Part shown: positions 18,051-29,937 of the stretch, piece after piece
Numbering within the stretch: the first letter of the stretch is position 1
Layout: the number at the start of each line of letters is the position of its first letter
DNA from: Streptomyces soli
Lineage (GTDB): Bacteria > Actinomycetota > Actinomycetes > Streptomycetales > Streptomycetaceae
Assembly: GCF_003999195.1 (NCBI RefSeq)
Contig: NZ_RJVR01000240.1
Location: forward strand, 1-64,000
DNA: 64,000 nucleotides
Direction of reading: 5' to 3'
Program-made: the position numbers and the translations under genes
The notes under the pieces: model-generated
Databases searched by the model: none
Seen by the model: the letters and a program-made list of their open reading frames with translations, nothing else
What the model was told of the DNA's origin: nothing

Positions 18051-18285
18051 TCCGCCGTGCCAGGGCTGCCGCCGCGCCCCTGCCCGGTAGGTGGCCGGGG
18101 TCGCGTTGACACCTGCGGGCGTACGGCCAGGTGCCCCTCCCTTTCTGCGCCCCTCGCGGCGCAGCGGGGCGAAGCCCGGGGGGCGCGTCGGCGCCAAGCA
18201 GTGCGAGGGCGGCGTCGAACCGCTGCAGGGGCCGGGAGGGCCATGGCGGGGCCGCCGGGGGCGTACTAGGGTGGCTGGGCAAACA

Positions 18286-18378
18286 CACTCGCGGGAGCCC
18301 GGCGGACCGGGCTGAGAGGGCGGCTGGACGGCCGCCGACCGTACGAACCTGATCCGGGTCATGCCGGCGAAGGGAGAA
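18286..18378 (+). ncRNA. TPP riboswitch (THI element)
   Basis: Hallmarks in order: CGGGAGCCC at the 5' side, GGGCTGAGAGGG (the CUGAGA motif at 18312-18317), a variable GC stem, then GACCGTACGAACCTGATCCG and GGTCATGCCGGCGAAGGGAG. These are the conserved pyrimidine- and pyrophosphate-sensor elements. The 3' strand of P1 runs directly into the purine-rich region before thiO, so TPP binding probably hides the ribosome site. It controls thiO-thiS-thiG. The 455-bp gap upstream contains repeat copy B and another repeat fragment at 18196-18216. Confidence 0.95.
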
Positions 18379-18385
18379 GAAGCAG

Positions 18386-20582
<2,197 letters not shown>

Positions 20583-20697
20583 GGAGCCACCCGAGGTCCC
20601 CGTGATCCCGGGGAATTCACCTGCCGACCCATCCCTCGTGTGACGCGGATCACGCTAGCGTGGCCGCATTGTCAACGTCGACAAAAGGGAGAGAACC

Positions 20698-21729
20698 ATG
20701 CGGGTCGGAGTACTGACCGGCGGCGGTGACTGCCCCGGGCTCAATGCGGTCATCCGCGCCATCGTCCGCAAGGGCGTCCAGGAGTACGACTACGACTTCA
20801 TCGGCTTCCGGGACGGCTGGCGCGGGCCGCTCGAGGGCGACACCGTGCCGCTCGACATCCCGGCGGTGCGCGGGATCCTGCCGCGCGGCGGCACGATCCT
20901 CGGGTCGTCGCGCACGAATCCGCTGAAGGCGGAGAACGGCATCCGGCGGGTCAAGGAGAACCTCGCCGAGTTCGAGGTGGACGCGCTGATCGTGATCGGC
21001 GGCGAGGACACGCTCGGCGTGGCCACCACCCTCGCCGACGACGAGTACGGCATCAACTGCGTCGGCGTACCGAAGACCATCGACAACGACCTGTCGGCCA
21101 CCGACTACACCTTCGGTTTCGACACCGCCGTCAACATCGCGACCGAGGCCATCGACCGCCTCCACACCACCGCCGAGTCGCACATGCGCGCCCTCGTCGT
21201 CGAGGTCATGGGCCGGCACGCCGGGTGGATCGCGCTGCACTCGGGTCTGGCCGGCGGCGCCAACGTCATCCTCATCCCGGAGCAGCGCTTCGACGTCGAT
21301 CAGGTCTGCGCCTGGGTGGAGAGCCGCTTCAAGATCCGTTACGCGCCCATCGTGGTGGTCGCGGAGGGTGCGATGCCCAAGGACGGCGACGTGGTCCTCA
21401 AGGACGGCACGCTCGACTCCTTCGGCCACGTACGGCTGTCCGGGGTCGGCGAATGGCTGGCCAAGGAGATCGAGAAGCGCACCGGCAAGGAGGCCAGGAC
21501 CACCGTGCTCGGGCACATCCAGCGCGGCGGCACGCCGAGCGCCTTCGACCGCTGGTTGGCCACCCGCTTCGGGCTGCACGCGATCGATGCCGTACGGGAC
21601 GGGGACTTCGGGAAGATGGTCGCGCTGCGCGGCACGGACATCGTGCGGGTGCCGCTGGCGGCGGCGACGGCGCACATCAAGACGGTCGATCCGAGCCTCT
21701 ACGCGGAGGCGAGCGTCTTCTTCGGATAA
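20698..21729 (+). CDS. pfkA: 6-phosphofructokinase, probably PPi-dependent type
   Basis: Phosphorylates fructose 6-phosphate at C1; 343 aa from ATG 20698. GGGDCPGLNAVIR near residue 8, GGTILGSSRTNP, PKTIDNDLSATDYTFGFDTA and MGRHAGWIALHSGLAGG place it in the actinobacterial group III PFKs. The two donor-site residues are Asp104 (in GGEDTLG) and Lys126 (in VPKTIDND), the pair found in pyrophosphate-dependent enzymes such as Amycolatopsis methanolica PFK, where ATP enzymes have Gly at 104. The direction of use, glycolytic or gluconeogenic, cannot be told from sequence. Confidence 0.93.
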   Translation: MRVGVLTGGGDCPGLNAVIRAIVRKGVQEYDYDFIGFRDGWRGPLEGDTVPLDIPAVRGILPRGGTILGSSRTNPLKAENGIRRVKENLAEFEVDALIVIGGEDTLGVATTLADDEYGINCVGVPKTIDNDLSATDYTFGFDTAVNIATEAIDRLHTTAESHMRALVVEVMGRHAGWIALHSGLAGGANVILIPEQRFDVDQVCAWVESRFKIRYAPIVVVAEGAMPKDGDVVLKDGTLDSFGHVRLSGVGEWLAKEIEKRTGKEARTTVLGHIQRGGTPSAFDRWLATRFGLHAIDAVRDGDFGKMVALRGTDIVRVPLAAATAHIKTVDPSLYAEASVFFG

Positions 21730-21872
21730 CCCCACCGGATAAACACAAGGTTTCCTCCGCGACCCCACAGCTTTCCCTGCTTGCCATGGGAGATCAGGCG
21801 GCCTTACATTCCCTCCACCCGGCTAGTCCGGCCGCTTCGTAAACCCCCCATGAGCAGCTGAGGAGCGCCCGG

Positions 21873-22458
21873 ATGACGGGTGTACTGGCGGTTGCAGGCG
21901 GCACCGCATCCGGCAAGTCCACCCTTGCCGAGGCGCTGTCGCTGCACCATCCCGAGAGCATCGCCCTGGTCCACATCGACGACTTCTACGTGTCCGCGCA
22001 CGATCGGATGCGCGGCGTGTGGACGGTCAGCGCGACCGGCTATCCGGTCCTGGACTGGAATCACCCCGGCTCGATCGACGAGGCGGCGGTGGCGGCCGCG
22101 ATCGACTCCGCGCTCTGCTCCGACCGGCGGCTGGTCGTGGTGGAGGGGCTGTTCGCGCTGACCCTCCCGGCGGTCCTCGCCCGCGCGACCTGGCGGGTGT
22201 ACGTCGACGCCCCCGACGACGTACGGCTGGCCCGGAAGATCCTCCGCAAGATCGAGGCCCAGCGGCAGGATCCGCGTATCTCGCTGCTCAACTACCTCCA
22301 GGGCGGGAGGGACCGGCATGCCCAGCATGTCGCTCCCTCCCGCGCCCTGGCCGATCTCGTGGTCGACGGCACCGCCGACGAGTACGAGATGCTGGCCTCC
22401 GTGATGATGCTGGTCGGCCCGGTGCTCTCCGAACACCCCGCCCTGGAGGCCTCCGCCT

Positions 22459-22475
<17 letters not shown>
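21873..22475 (+). CDS. Uridine-kinase-like P-loop protein
   Basis: 200 aa from ATG 21873. Walker A is GGTASGKSTLAEAL near residue 9, followed by ALVHIDDFYVSAHDRM, WNHPGSIDE and LVVVEGLFAL, the layout of uridine kinase/phosphoribulokinase-like NMP kinases. DDVRLARKILRKIEAQRQDPR resembles the lid. Shorter than bacterial Udk and without its full nucleoside-binding region, so the substrate is uncertain. Convergent with, and overlapping by 17 bp, the anthranilate synthase gene. Confidence 0.82.
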
Positions 22476-24336
<1,861 letters not shown>

Positions 24337-24396
24337 GGCGGTTCCTTCCGGTACGGACTACTGAGTACGGGAGGAGCGGCCGGGCTGCGGAAACGC

Positions 24397-24423
24397 CGAA
24401 GGCCGCCCCTGGGGCGGCCTTCG
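24397..24423 (-). terminator. trp attenuator terminator hairpin
   Basis: A 13-bp perfect stem, CGAAGGCCGCCCC and its complement around one base, followed on the minus strand by GCGTTTCC. It lies between the Trp leader ORF and the anthranilate synthase start. Classic attenuation is expected: when charged tRNA-Trp is abundant the ribosome clears WWW and the hairpin forms. Confidence 0.88.
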
Positions 24424-24445
24424 CGATGTCTTGGGTGCGCGCGAG

Positions 24446-24511
24446 TCAGTGGGCCGCCGGATGAGCGGTCCACCACCAGTTCATGTTCATGCTGATCTGC
24501 TTCGCGTGCAT
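24446..24511 (-). CDS. trpL: trp leader peptide with three consecutive Trp codons
   Basis: A 21-residue ORF from ATG 24511 ending NWWWTAHPAAH, with TGG TGG TGG in a row (24472-24480 region). Leader peptides of the form xNWWWTAHPAAH precede trpE in other Streptomyces. GGAG stands three bases before the first ATG; internal ATGs at codons 8 and 10 could serve instead. A -10-like TAAAGT lies just upstream at 24519-24524. The ORF is antisense to the beginning of the DUF1772 remnant. Confidence 0.9.
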   Translation of the reverse strand: MHAKQISMNMNWWWTAHPAAH

Positions 24512-24545
24512 ACTCCGCACTTTAGCGCACGTCCACGAAGATCGG

Positions 24546-24791
24546 ATGGCCTTGATCATCGCCGCCGTTGTGCTCTACGTGGCCATGCTCGCCATCACCT
24601 TCGCCGTCAACGTCCCCCTCAACGACCAGCTCGAAGCCGCCGGCACACCCGACCGCATCCCCGACCTCGCCGCCGTCCGCGAGCACTTCGAAACCACCTG
24701 GGTCCGCTGGAACATCGTCCGCACCCTCACCTGCACCGTCGCCCTGGCCTGCCTGTCCTGGGCCCTGGTGCTCAGCGGGCGCCGAGCCTAG
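24546..24791 (+). pseudogene. C-terminal fragment of a DUF1772 (anthrone oxygenase-like) protein
   Basis: 81 codons after ATG 24546: a membrane helix (LIIAAVVLYVAMLAITFAVN), then VPLNDQLEAAGTPDRIP, AVREHFETTWVRWNIVRT and a final membrane helix. This is the second half of the DUF1772 family, normally ~150 aa with four helices; the first two helices are absent. The 5' end abuts the trp leader region, whose promoter now lies within this fragment on the other strand. The stub could still be translated, but no ribosome site is clear. Confidence 0.65.
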
Positions 24792-25131
24792 CCAGTACGG
24801 CGTCGAAGAACTGCCAGCCGTCGACCTCGGCCGCCGCGCCGACCGTCAAGGAGTGACCGGCGGCCAGTGCCTCGTCCAGGAAGGCCCTTACCGTGCCGGG
24901 AAGGTTGAGGTTGAGGTAGCCGCCGTCGCCGGGGCGCCATACGCCGCCCTCGTGCACCACGGCGCCGTTGAGCGGGAAGGCGAAGCGGAGGCGGCCGCCC
25001 GCCGGCTCCGCCCGGAAGACGGTCAGCACTTCCTGGCAGTCGGCCCCGGACGGCCCGCCGTGCCGGTGGCCGACGGTCCAGCGGAAGCGGTCCGGGCCTA
25101 CGGTCAGGCGGCGGGACCGGCAACGGGTCAT
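24772..25131 (-). CDS. Conserved hypothetical protein
   Basis: 119 aa from ATG 25131 (MTRCRSRRLTVGPDRFRWTV). It is 17 bp downstream of the GIDE-domain gene and probably in its operon. Contains RLRFAFPLNGAVVHEGGVWR, YLNLNLPGTVRAFLDEALAA and a C-terminal WQFFDAVLARL. I recognise no domain; no signal peptide or membrane segment. It overlaps the DUF1772 fragment tail by 20 bp on the opposite strand. Confidence 0.7.
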   Translation of the reverse strand: MTRCRSRRLTVGPDRFRWTVGHRHGGPSGADCQEVLTVFRAEPAGGRLRFAFPLNGAVVHEGGVWRPGDGGYLNLNLPGTVRAFLDEALAAGHSLTVGAAAEVDGWQFFDAVLARLGAR

Positions 25132-25147
25132 GCGGGACTCGCGGGGA

Positions 25148-25927
25148 TCAGTGGATGATGCCGAGCACCAGCAGGACGACGCCGGCGACGGCGGCGACGC
25201 CGGAGCCGATGCCGAAGCCGAGGACGTTGTTGTTCTCGGACCGGAGGAGTTCTTCCTCGGTCTTGACGGACATGAGGAAGACACCGCCCTCGGCCGGCTC
25301 GCCGACGGCCAGGCGGCCGTTGGTGTCGGCCGCCTCGCCGTGGACGTAGAAGCGGCTGCCGGGGCGGACGATCCACTCCTCGCGCTTGAAGCCGATGGTC
25401 CCGTCGCTGCGGCCGAGGTTCAGGCGCAGGGGGCCGAGTTCGAGGCGGTTGGCGGTGCCGCCGTCGTGGACGTCGAAGCGGTCGAGCACCTTCTCGGCAC
25501 CGATGACCTCGTGCTTGCCGGGGCGTATGACCATCTTGCCGGTGGCGTCCTCGACGAAGAAGGCGGTGGTGCTGGTGTAGTCGGAGAGGGTTTCGGTGCG
25601 GGTCCTGCGCTGCCGCCGGCCCTTGCTGTCGTGGTACGTCTCCTCATACTTACGGGTGATCTTGTGGCGGTGCCACACGCACTCCAGGCTCTCGAGCTGG
25701 GACTTCAGCGCGCCGTCCTTGTGCGGCCGGACCAGCCCCTCCACCTCGCACCGGTAGCGGAAGGCGCCCTGGCCCGCCGCCTGGACGGCCGCGTCGTGCA
25801 GGGCGCGCAGGTCCTGGACGGGCAGCGTCTCGGTGCTCTCCATGGAGCGGGCGCGCCCGTGCGCGGCACGTGCCAGAAACGCGCAGACCACCGCCGCGAC
25901 CAATACGGCCAGACCAATCCAGATCAC
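25148..25927 (-). CDS. GIDE-domain (E3-ligase-like) membrane protein
   Basis: 259 aa from GTG 25927, chosen for GGGGAG a few bases upstream; the longer frame to 26116 crosses the promoter region of the DAHP synthase gene. One N-terminal membrane helix (VIWIGLAVLVAAVVCAFLA), then a domain with HKITRKYEETYHDSKGRRQR, AFFVEDATGKMVIRPGKHEV and REEWIVRPGSRFYVHGEA, and a C-terminal membrane helix (GIGSGVAAVAGVVLLVLGII). This is the layout of the GIDE domain of mitochondrial MULAN/MUL1 E3 ligases. There is no RING finger, so a ubiquitin-ligase role is not supported; probably a membrane-signalling module of unknown role. Confidence 0.75.
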   Translation of the reverse strand: MIWIGLAVLVAAVVCAFLARAAHGRARSMESTETLPVQDLRALHDAAVQAAGQGAFRYRCEVEGLVRPHKDGALKSQLESLECVWHRHKITRKYEETYHDSKGRRQRRTRTETLSDYTSTTAFFVEDATGKMVIRPGKHEVIGAEKVLDRFDVHDGGTANRLELGPLRLNLGRSDGTIGFKREEWIVRPGSRFYVHGEAADTNGRLAVGEPAEGGVFLMSVKTEEELLRSENNNVLGFGIGSGVAAVAGVVLLVLGIIH

Positions 25928-26068
25928 AACATCTCCCCGAGCCACGTGGGCTTTCTCGACCGCGGCGACTTTATACGGCCCGGGAAGTCGCGGGTGAGGC
26001 CGGTGAGGCTGTCTCATCCACTGGGCTGATGCGAAAAACAGTCGACACGACCCCGTAATGTGGGATGC

Positions 26069-27415
26069 GTGACCGTGAACGCTGAAACCCACGCCGGTGG
26101 CAACGCCTGGCGACACCTGCCCGCGGCGCAGCAGCCCGAGTACCCCGATGCCGAGGCTCTGCGCGATGTGATCGCGGACCTCGAATCGTATCCGCCGCTC
26201 GTCTTCGCGGGCGAGTGCGACCAGCTGCGCGACCGTCTGGGCGCCGTCGCCCGTGGCGAGGCGTTCCTACTGCAGGGCGGCGACTGCGCGGAGGCCTTCG
26301 ACGCGGTGTCCGCGGACCAGATCCGCAACAAGCTGAAGACGCTGCTGCAGATGGGCGCCGTGCTCACGTACGCGGGCTCGGTGCCCGTCGTGAAGGTGGG
26401 CCGGATCGCCGGCCAGTACAGCAAGCCGCGCTCGAAGCCGACCGAGACCCGCGACGGGGTCACGCTGCCGACCTACCGGGGCGACTCGGTCAACGGCTAC
26501 GAGTTCACCGAGGAGTCCCGGATCCCGGATCCGGAGCGGCTGAAGCGGATGTACAACGCGTCGTCGGCGACGCTGAACCTCGTACGGGCCTTCACGACCG
26601 GCGGTTACGCGGACCTGCGGCAGGTGCACGCCTGGAACCAGGACTTCGTGAAGTCGTCCCCCTCCGGCCAGCGCTACGAGGCCCTGGCCCGGGAGATCGA
26701 CAACGCGCTGTACTTCATGGAGGCGTGCGGGGTGGACCCCGCCGAGTTCCGGACCGTGGAGTTCTACGCGTCGCACGAGGCACTGCTGCTGGACTACGAA
26801 TCGGCGCTGACCCGCACCGACTCGCGGACCGGCAACCTGTACGACGTGTCGGGCCACATGGTGTGGATCGGCGAGCGCACCCGGCAGCTGAACGGGGCCC
26901 ACGTCGAGTTCGCGTCGCGGATCCGCAACCCGATCGGGGTGAAGCTCGGTCCGACGACGGCGCCGGAAGAGGCGCTGGCGCTGATCGACAAGCTGGACCC
27001 GGAGCGCGAGCCGGGGCGGCTCACGTTCATTTCCCGGATGGGCGCCGACAAGGTCCGCGACAAGCTGCCGACCCTCGTGGAGAAGGTCAGCGCGTCCGGT
27101 GCCCGGGTGGCCTGGGTCTGCGACCCGATGCACGGCAATACCTTCGAGGCGGCCTCCGGCCACAAGACCCGCCGCTTCGACGACGTCCTGGACGAGGTCA
27201 AGGGCTTCTTCGAGGTGCACCACGGCCTGGGCACGCACCCGGGCGGCATCCACGTGGAGCTGACCGGTGACGACGTGACGGAGTGCGTGGGCGGCGGCGA
27301 CGAGATCTTCGTCGACGACCTGCACCAGCGGTACGAGACGGCCTGCGACCCGCGGCTCAACCGCAGCCAGTCGCTCGATCTGGCCTTCCTGGTCGCGGAG
27401 ATGTACCGGCGGTAG
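26069..27415 (+). CDS. aroH: Class II (plant-type) DAHP synthase
   Basis: First step of the shikimate pathway, condensing PEP and erythrose 4-phosphate. 448 aa; GTG 26069 (VTVNAETHAGG) chosen to match known Streptomyces N-termini, with GTG 26060 and 26075 also possible. Motifs of the class II enzyme: ECDQLRDRLGAVARGEAFLL, QGGDCAEAFDAVSADQIRNK, VGRIAGQYSKPRSK, HMVWIGERTRQLNGAHVEF, WVCDPMHGNT and GTHPGGIHVELTGDDVTECV. Feeds anthranilate synthase and TrpD encoded in the same window. Ends at a strong terminator. Confidence 0.94.
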   Translation: MTVNAETHAGGNAWRHLPAAQQPEYPDAEALRDVIADLESYPPLVFAGECDQLRDRLGAVARGEAFLLQGGDCAEAFDAVSADQIRNKLKTLLQMGAVLTYAGSVPVVKVGRIAGQYSKPRSKPTETRDGVTLPTYRGDSVNGYEFTEESRIPDPERLKRMYNASSATLNLVRAFTTGGYADLRQVHAWNQDFVKSSPSGQRYEALAREIDNALYFMEACGVDPAEFRTVEFYASHEALLLDYESALTRTDSRTGNLYDVSGHMVWIGERTRQLNGAHVEFASRIRNPIGVKLGPTTAPEEALALIDKLDPEREPGRLTFISRMGADKVRDKLPTLVEKVSASGARVAWVCDPMHGNTFEAASGHKTRRFDDVLDEVKGFFEVHHGLGTHPGGIHVELTGDDVTECVGGGDEIFVDDLHQRYETACDPRLNRSQSLDLAFLVAEMYRR

Positions 27416-27443
27416 CACCCGGAATACCCGGCGGCAACTGGAC

Positions 27444-27476
27444 GAGGGGCACGGATCACATCGATCCTTGCCCCTC
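27444..27476 (+). terminator. Terminator after the DAHP synthase gene
   Basis: Stem GAGGGGCA..GGATC pairing with GATCC..TGCCCCTC (one mismatch), loop ACATC, followed by ACCACTTTTC. It separates the DAHP synthase from the iron-regulated bfd. Confidence 0.82.
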
Positions 27477-27504
27477 ACCACTTTTCACTCCGACGGACGC
27501 CGGG

Positions 27505-27523
27505 TAAGGTTAGGTTAACCTCA
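27505..27523 (+). promoter_or_regulatory. Iron box (DmdR/IdeR site) upstream of bfd
   Basis: TAAGGTTAGGTTAACCTCA is a 19-bp interrupted palindrome that matches the actinobacterial iron box (TTAGGTTAGGCTAACCTAA) at most positions. It lies 20 bp before the bfd start, over the expected promoter. In Streptomyces these sites bind the iron repressors DmdR1/DmdR2, so bfd should be on in iron starvation. Confidence 0.88.
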
Positions 27524-27542
27524 GGTCGGGACCCGGGAAGGG

Positions 27543-27788
27543 GTGAACCGCGTGTACGTCTGCTCGTGCTTCGGCATCACCGAAGAGCAGGTCAAGCAGC
27601 ATGCGGATGCCGGCCGCTGCACCCCCCGCCAGATCGCCTCGGCCTGCAAGGCCGGCACCGACTGCGGCTCGTGCGTACGTCGTATACAGGCCCTGCTGGG
27701 CCGTGGTACCAGCTGCGCCCCCCGTACGGAGATGGCGACGACCGTCGCCCGGACCTTCGTACCGGACGAGGCGGCGCGGGCCGCGTAG
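27543..27788 (+). CDS. bfd: Bacterioferritin-associated ferredoxin (Bfd-like)
   Basis: 81-aa [2Fe-2S] protein. GTG 27543 is taken as start; GTG 27552 is an alternative. The four cluster cysteines follow the Bfd spacing: CSCFGIT at the N-terminus and CKAGTDCGSC in the middle (C-x-C ... C-x2-C). Bfd reduces the iron core of bacterioferritin to release Fe2+. It converges with bfr with only 6 bp between stops, and an iron box precedes it. The C-terminal ~25 residues go beyond the core fold. Confidence 0.9.
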   Translation: MNRVYVCSCFGITEEQVKQHADAGRCTPRQIASACKAGTDCGSCVRRIQALLGRGTSCAPRTEMATTVARTFVPDEAARAA

Positions 27789-27794
27789 CCCGCC

Positions 27795-28274
27795 TCAGCT
27801 CTCCGGCTGTTCGATCAGCTGGGCGATGTAGAGCGCCTCACCAAGCTTCTCGACCAGATCCAGCTGGGTGTCGAGGTAGTCGATGTGGTGCTCCTCGTCC
27901 GCGAGGATGCTCTCGAAGATATTGGCCGAGGTGATGTCACCCTTGGCCCGCATGACCTCGATGCCGCGCTTGAGGCGGTCGATCGCCTCGACCTCGACCT
28001 CGCGGTCGGCCCGGAACATCTCGGTGACCGTCTGGCCCACGCGGACATGGAAGAGCCGCTGGTAGTTGGGCAGGCCCTCGAGGAAGAGGATGCGGTCGGT
28101 GAGCACTTCCGCGTGCTTCATCTCGTCGAACGACTCGTGACGCGTGTACTTCGCGAGCTTCGTCCAGCCGAAGTTCTCCTGCATCTTGGCGTGCAGGAAG
28201 TACTGGTTGATCGCGGTCAGCTCGCCGGTCAGCTGCTCGTTCAAGAACTCGATGACCTCGGGGTCGCCCTGCAT
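27795..28274 (-). CDS. bfr: Bacterioferritin
   Basis: 159-aa subunit of the 24-mer iron store. All functional residues line up with E. coli Bfr: ferroxidase ligands Glu18, Glu51, His54, Glu94, Glu127 and His130, and the inter-subunit haem ligand Met52 in DEMKHAE. Starts MQGDPEVIEFLNEQL. I find no iron box in its 166-bp upstream region (28275-28440), in contrast to bfd, which fits opposite control of storage and release. Confidence 0.96.
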   Translation of the reverse strand: MQGDPEVIEFLNEQLTGELTAINQYFLHAKMQENFGWTKLAKYTRHESFDEMKHAEVLTDRILFLEGLPNYQRLFHVRVGQTVTEMFRADREVEVEAIDRLKRGIEVMRAKGDITSANIFESILADEEHHIDYLDTQLDLVEKLGEALYIAQLIEQPES

Positions 28275-28440
28275 GGCAGACTCCGTCCTTCCTCACGGGG
28301 TTCGACAAGTTGCCCGCCGCATCATGGCATCGCACGCCTGGCTGATCCAGTAAGTGGAAGCTTAGTGCCACGGACCGGCTTGTCACCGTTTGGGATGGTC
28401 CTGGTCGGTAGCACTGCATCCGGTCTGTCACCATGGAGTC

Positions 28441-29064
28441 ATGGGTCAGTCCGAACGTCACGAGGGGAAGCCGGACGAGCTTCCTCCGGGGCAGCGGCTT
28501 CAGCGCGGCTGGCCGGTGACGCACTACGGACCCGTACCGCGCTTCAAGCCGGACCGCTGGGAATTCAGGGTGTTCGGTGCCACGGCGGACGGTGACAAAC
28601 ACTGCTGGAACCACGAGGAGTTCGCTGCGCTGCCGTATACGACGGTCGTCGGTGACTTCCACTGCGTGACCAAGTTCAGCATGCTCGGCGTCGAGTGGGG
28701 CGGGGTCGCTGCCTCCGCGGTCCTGAAGCTGGCACCGCCCGCGCCCGAGGTCACCCATGTGATGGTCTGGGCCGAGTACGGCTTCAGCTCGAATCTCCGG
28801 CTCTCCGACTTCGCCGACGACAAGTCGATATTCGCCACCCATCGCGGGGGCGAGCCGCTCACTGCGGAACATGGCTTCCCCGCCCGGCTCATCGTGCCCC
28901 ACCTGTACGCCTGGAAGGGCCCCAAGTGGGTCCGTGGCGTCGAGTACATGACCGCCGACCGTCGCGGCTTCTGGGAGGAGCGCGGCTATCACAACGTCGG
29001 CGACCCCTGGGCCGAGCAGCGCTACTCGTACCAGGAGGAGCCCGGCGACGGGCCCGAACTCTAG
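28441..29064 (+). CDS. Molybdopterin-dependent (sulfite oxidase-fold) oxidoreductase
   Basis: 207 aa from ATG 28441 (MGQSERHEGK). The molybdenum-ligating cysteine is Cys75 in GDFHCVTKFS, followed by WGGVAASAVLKLA and FSSNLRLSDFADDKSI and VPHLYAWKGPKWVRGVEYM, all of the SUOX/YedY-like Mo-pterin domain. No twin-arginine signal and no haem domain, so it is probably cytoplasmic. Substrate unknown. Confidence 0.87.
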   Translation: MGQSERHEGKPDELPPGQRLQRGWPVTHYGPVPRFKPDRWEFRVFGATADGDKHCWNHEEFAALPYTTVVGDFHCVTKFSMLGVEWGGVAASAVLKLAPPAPEVTHVMVWAEYGFSSNLRLSDFADDKSIFATHRGGEPLTAEHGFPARLIVPHLYAWKGPKWVRGVEYMTADRRGFWEERGYHNVGDPWAEQRYSYQEEPGDGPEL

Positions 29065-29072
29065 CCCCAGCC

Positions 29073-29936
29073 CTAGCCGCGAAGCCGCTTGAGGCGGGCG
29101 ATGTCCGCCGCGTGGCCCTCCGGACCGCCCGGGGTCTCGATGACCAGCGGGACGCCGGCCGTGGCGGGGTGGATGAAGAGATCGGCGAAGGCGTCCTCGC
29201 CGATGTGGCCGGCGCCGATGTTCTCGTGGCGGTCCTTGTGGGCGCCGACCACGTCCTTGGAGTCGTTGGCGTGGATGAGCCGCAGCCGCCCCTCGCCGAC
29301 GGTGTCGACCAGTTCGTCCAGCAGGAGCTTCATGCCGCCCGGCGCCGCCATGTCGTGCCCGGCGGCGAAGGCGTGGCAGGTGTCCAGGCAGACGCCCAGC
29401 CGGGGGTGCCGGTCAAGTACGTCGAAGTACGGGCCGAGGTCCTCGGCGAGGGAGCAGAGGGAGAAGCCCTGGCCGGCGGTGGGCTCCAGGAGCAGCCAGG
29501 GGTCATCGTCGTGGGTCAGCTCGTCCAGCAGCGGCAGCATCCGCTCCCTGGCCTGGGCGAGGGCGACGGAACGCGGCCGGCCGCCGGTCGCCGACCCGGT
29601 GTGGACGACGACGCCGAGGGCGCCGATGTCCCGGGCCCGGCGCAGCGAGTGGCGCAGTGAGTCCACGGACTTATCGACGGTCGCCTCGGTGTGCGAGCCG
29701 AAGTTGATCAGGTAGGGCGCGTGGACGTACGCCGGGATGCCCTCGGCGGCGCAGCGCTCGCGGAAGGCCTGGTCCTGGGCCGGGCTGCCGGGCGGGGTGG
29801 CCCAGCCGCGCGGGTTGGCGACGAAGACCTGTACGGCCTCGGCGCCCATGGTCCGCGCGTACGACAGCCCGACGCGCGCGAGGCCGCCCGCGACGGGGGT
29901 ATGGCCGCCGACGGGGTTACGGAGGTCACCGGGCAC
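29073..29936 (-). CDS. nfo: Endonuclease IV (AP endonuclease)
   Basis: Zn-dependent class II AP endonuclease for base-excision repair; 287 aa from GTG 29936. The TIM-barrel metal ligands appear in YVHAPYLINFGS (His), VVHTGSA (His), LLLEPTAGQG (Glu), VCLDTCHAFAAGHD (Asp, His), HANDSKDVVGAHKDRHENIG (His, Asp, His) and VIETPGG (Glu). It starts one base after the stop of the PASTA kinase, so both are likely one transcript. Confidence 0.92.
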   Translation of the reverse strand: MPGDLRNPVGGHTPVAGGLARVGLSYARTMGAEAVQVFVANPRGWATPPGSPAQDQAFRERCAAEGIPAYVHAPYLINFGSHTEATVDKSVDSLRHSLRRARDIGALGVVVHTGSATGGRPRSVALAQARERMLPLLDELTHDDDPWLLLEPTAGQGFSLCSLAEDLGPYFDVLDRHPRLGVCLDTCHAFAAGHDMAAPGGMKLLLDELVDTVGEGRLRLIHANDSKDVVGAHKDRHENIGAGHIGEDAFADLFIHPATAGVPLVIETPGGPEGHAADIARLKRLRG

Positions 29937-29937
29937 G

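Noticed and set aside
18120-18285. Small coding gene before the TPP riboswitch
   Set aside because: Short frames here read repeat blocks and lack ribosome sites.
24354-24375. MacR operator (TGAGTAC-N2-GTACTCA) upstream of the anthranilate synthase
   Set aside because: Only the half site TGAGTAC is present; the second half is missing.
28275-28440. Iron box before bfr
   Set aside because: No TTAGGTTAG-like palindrome in the region.
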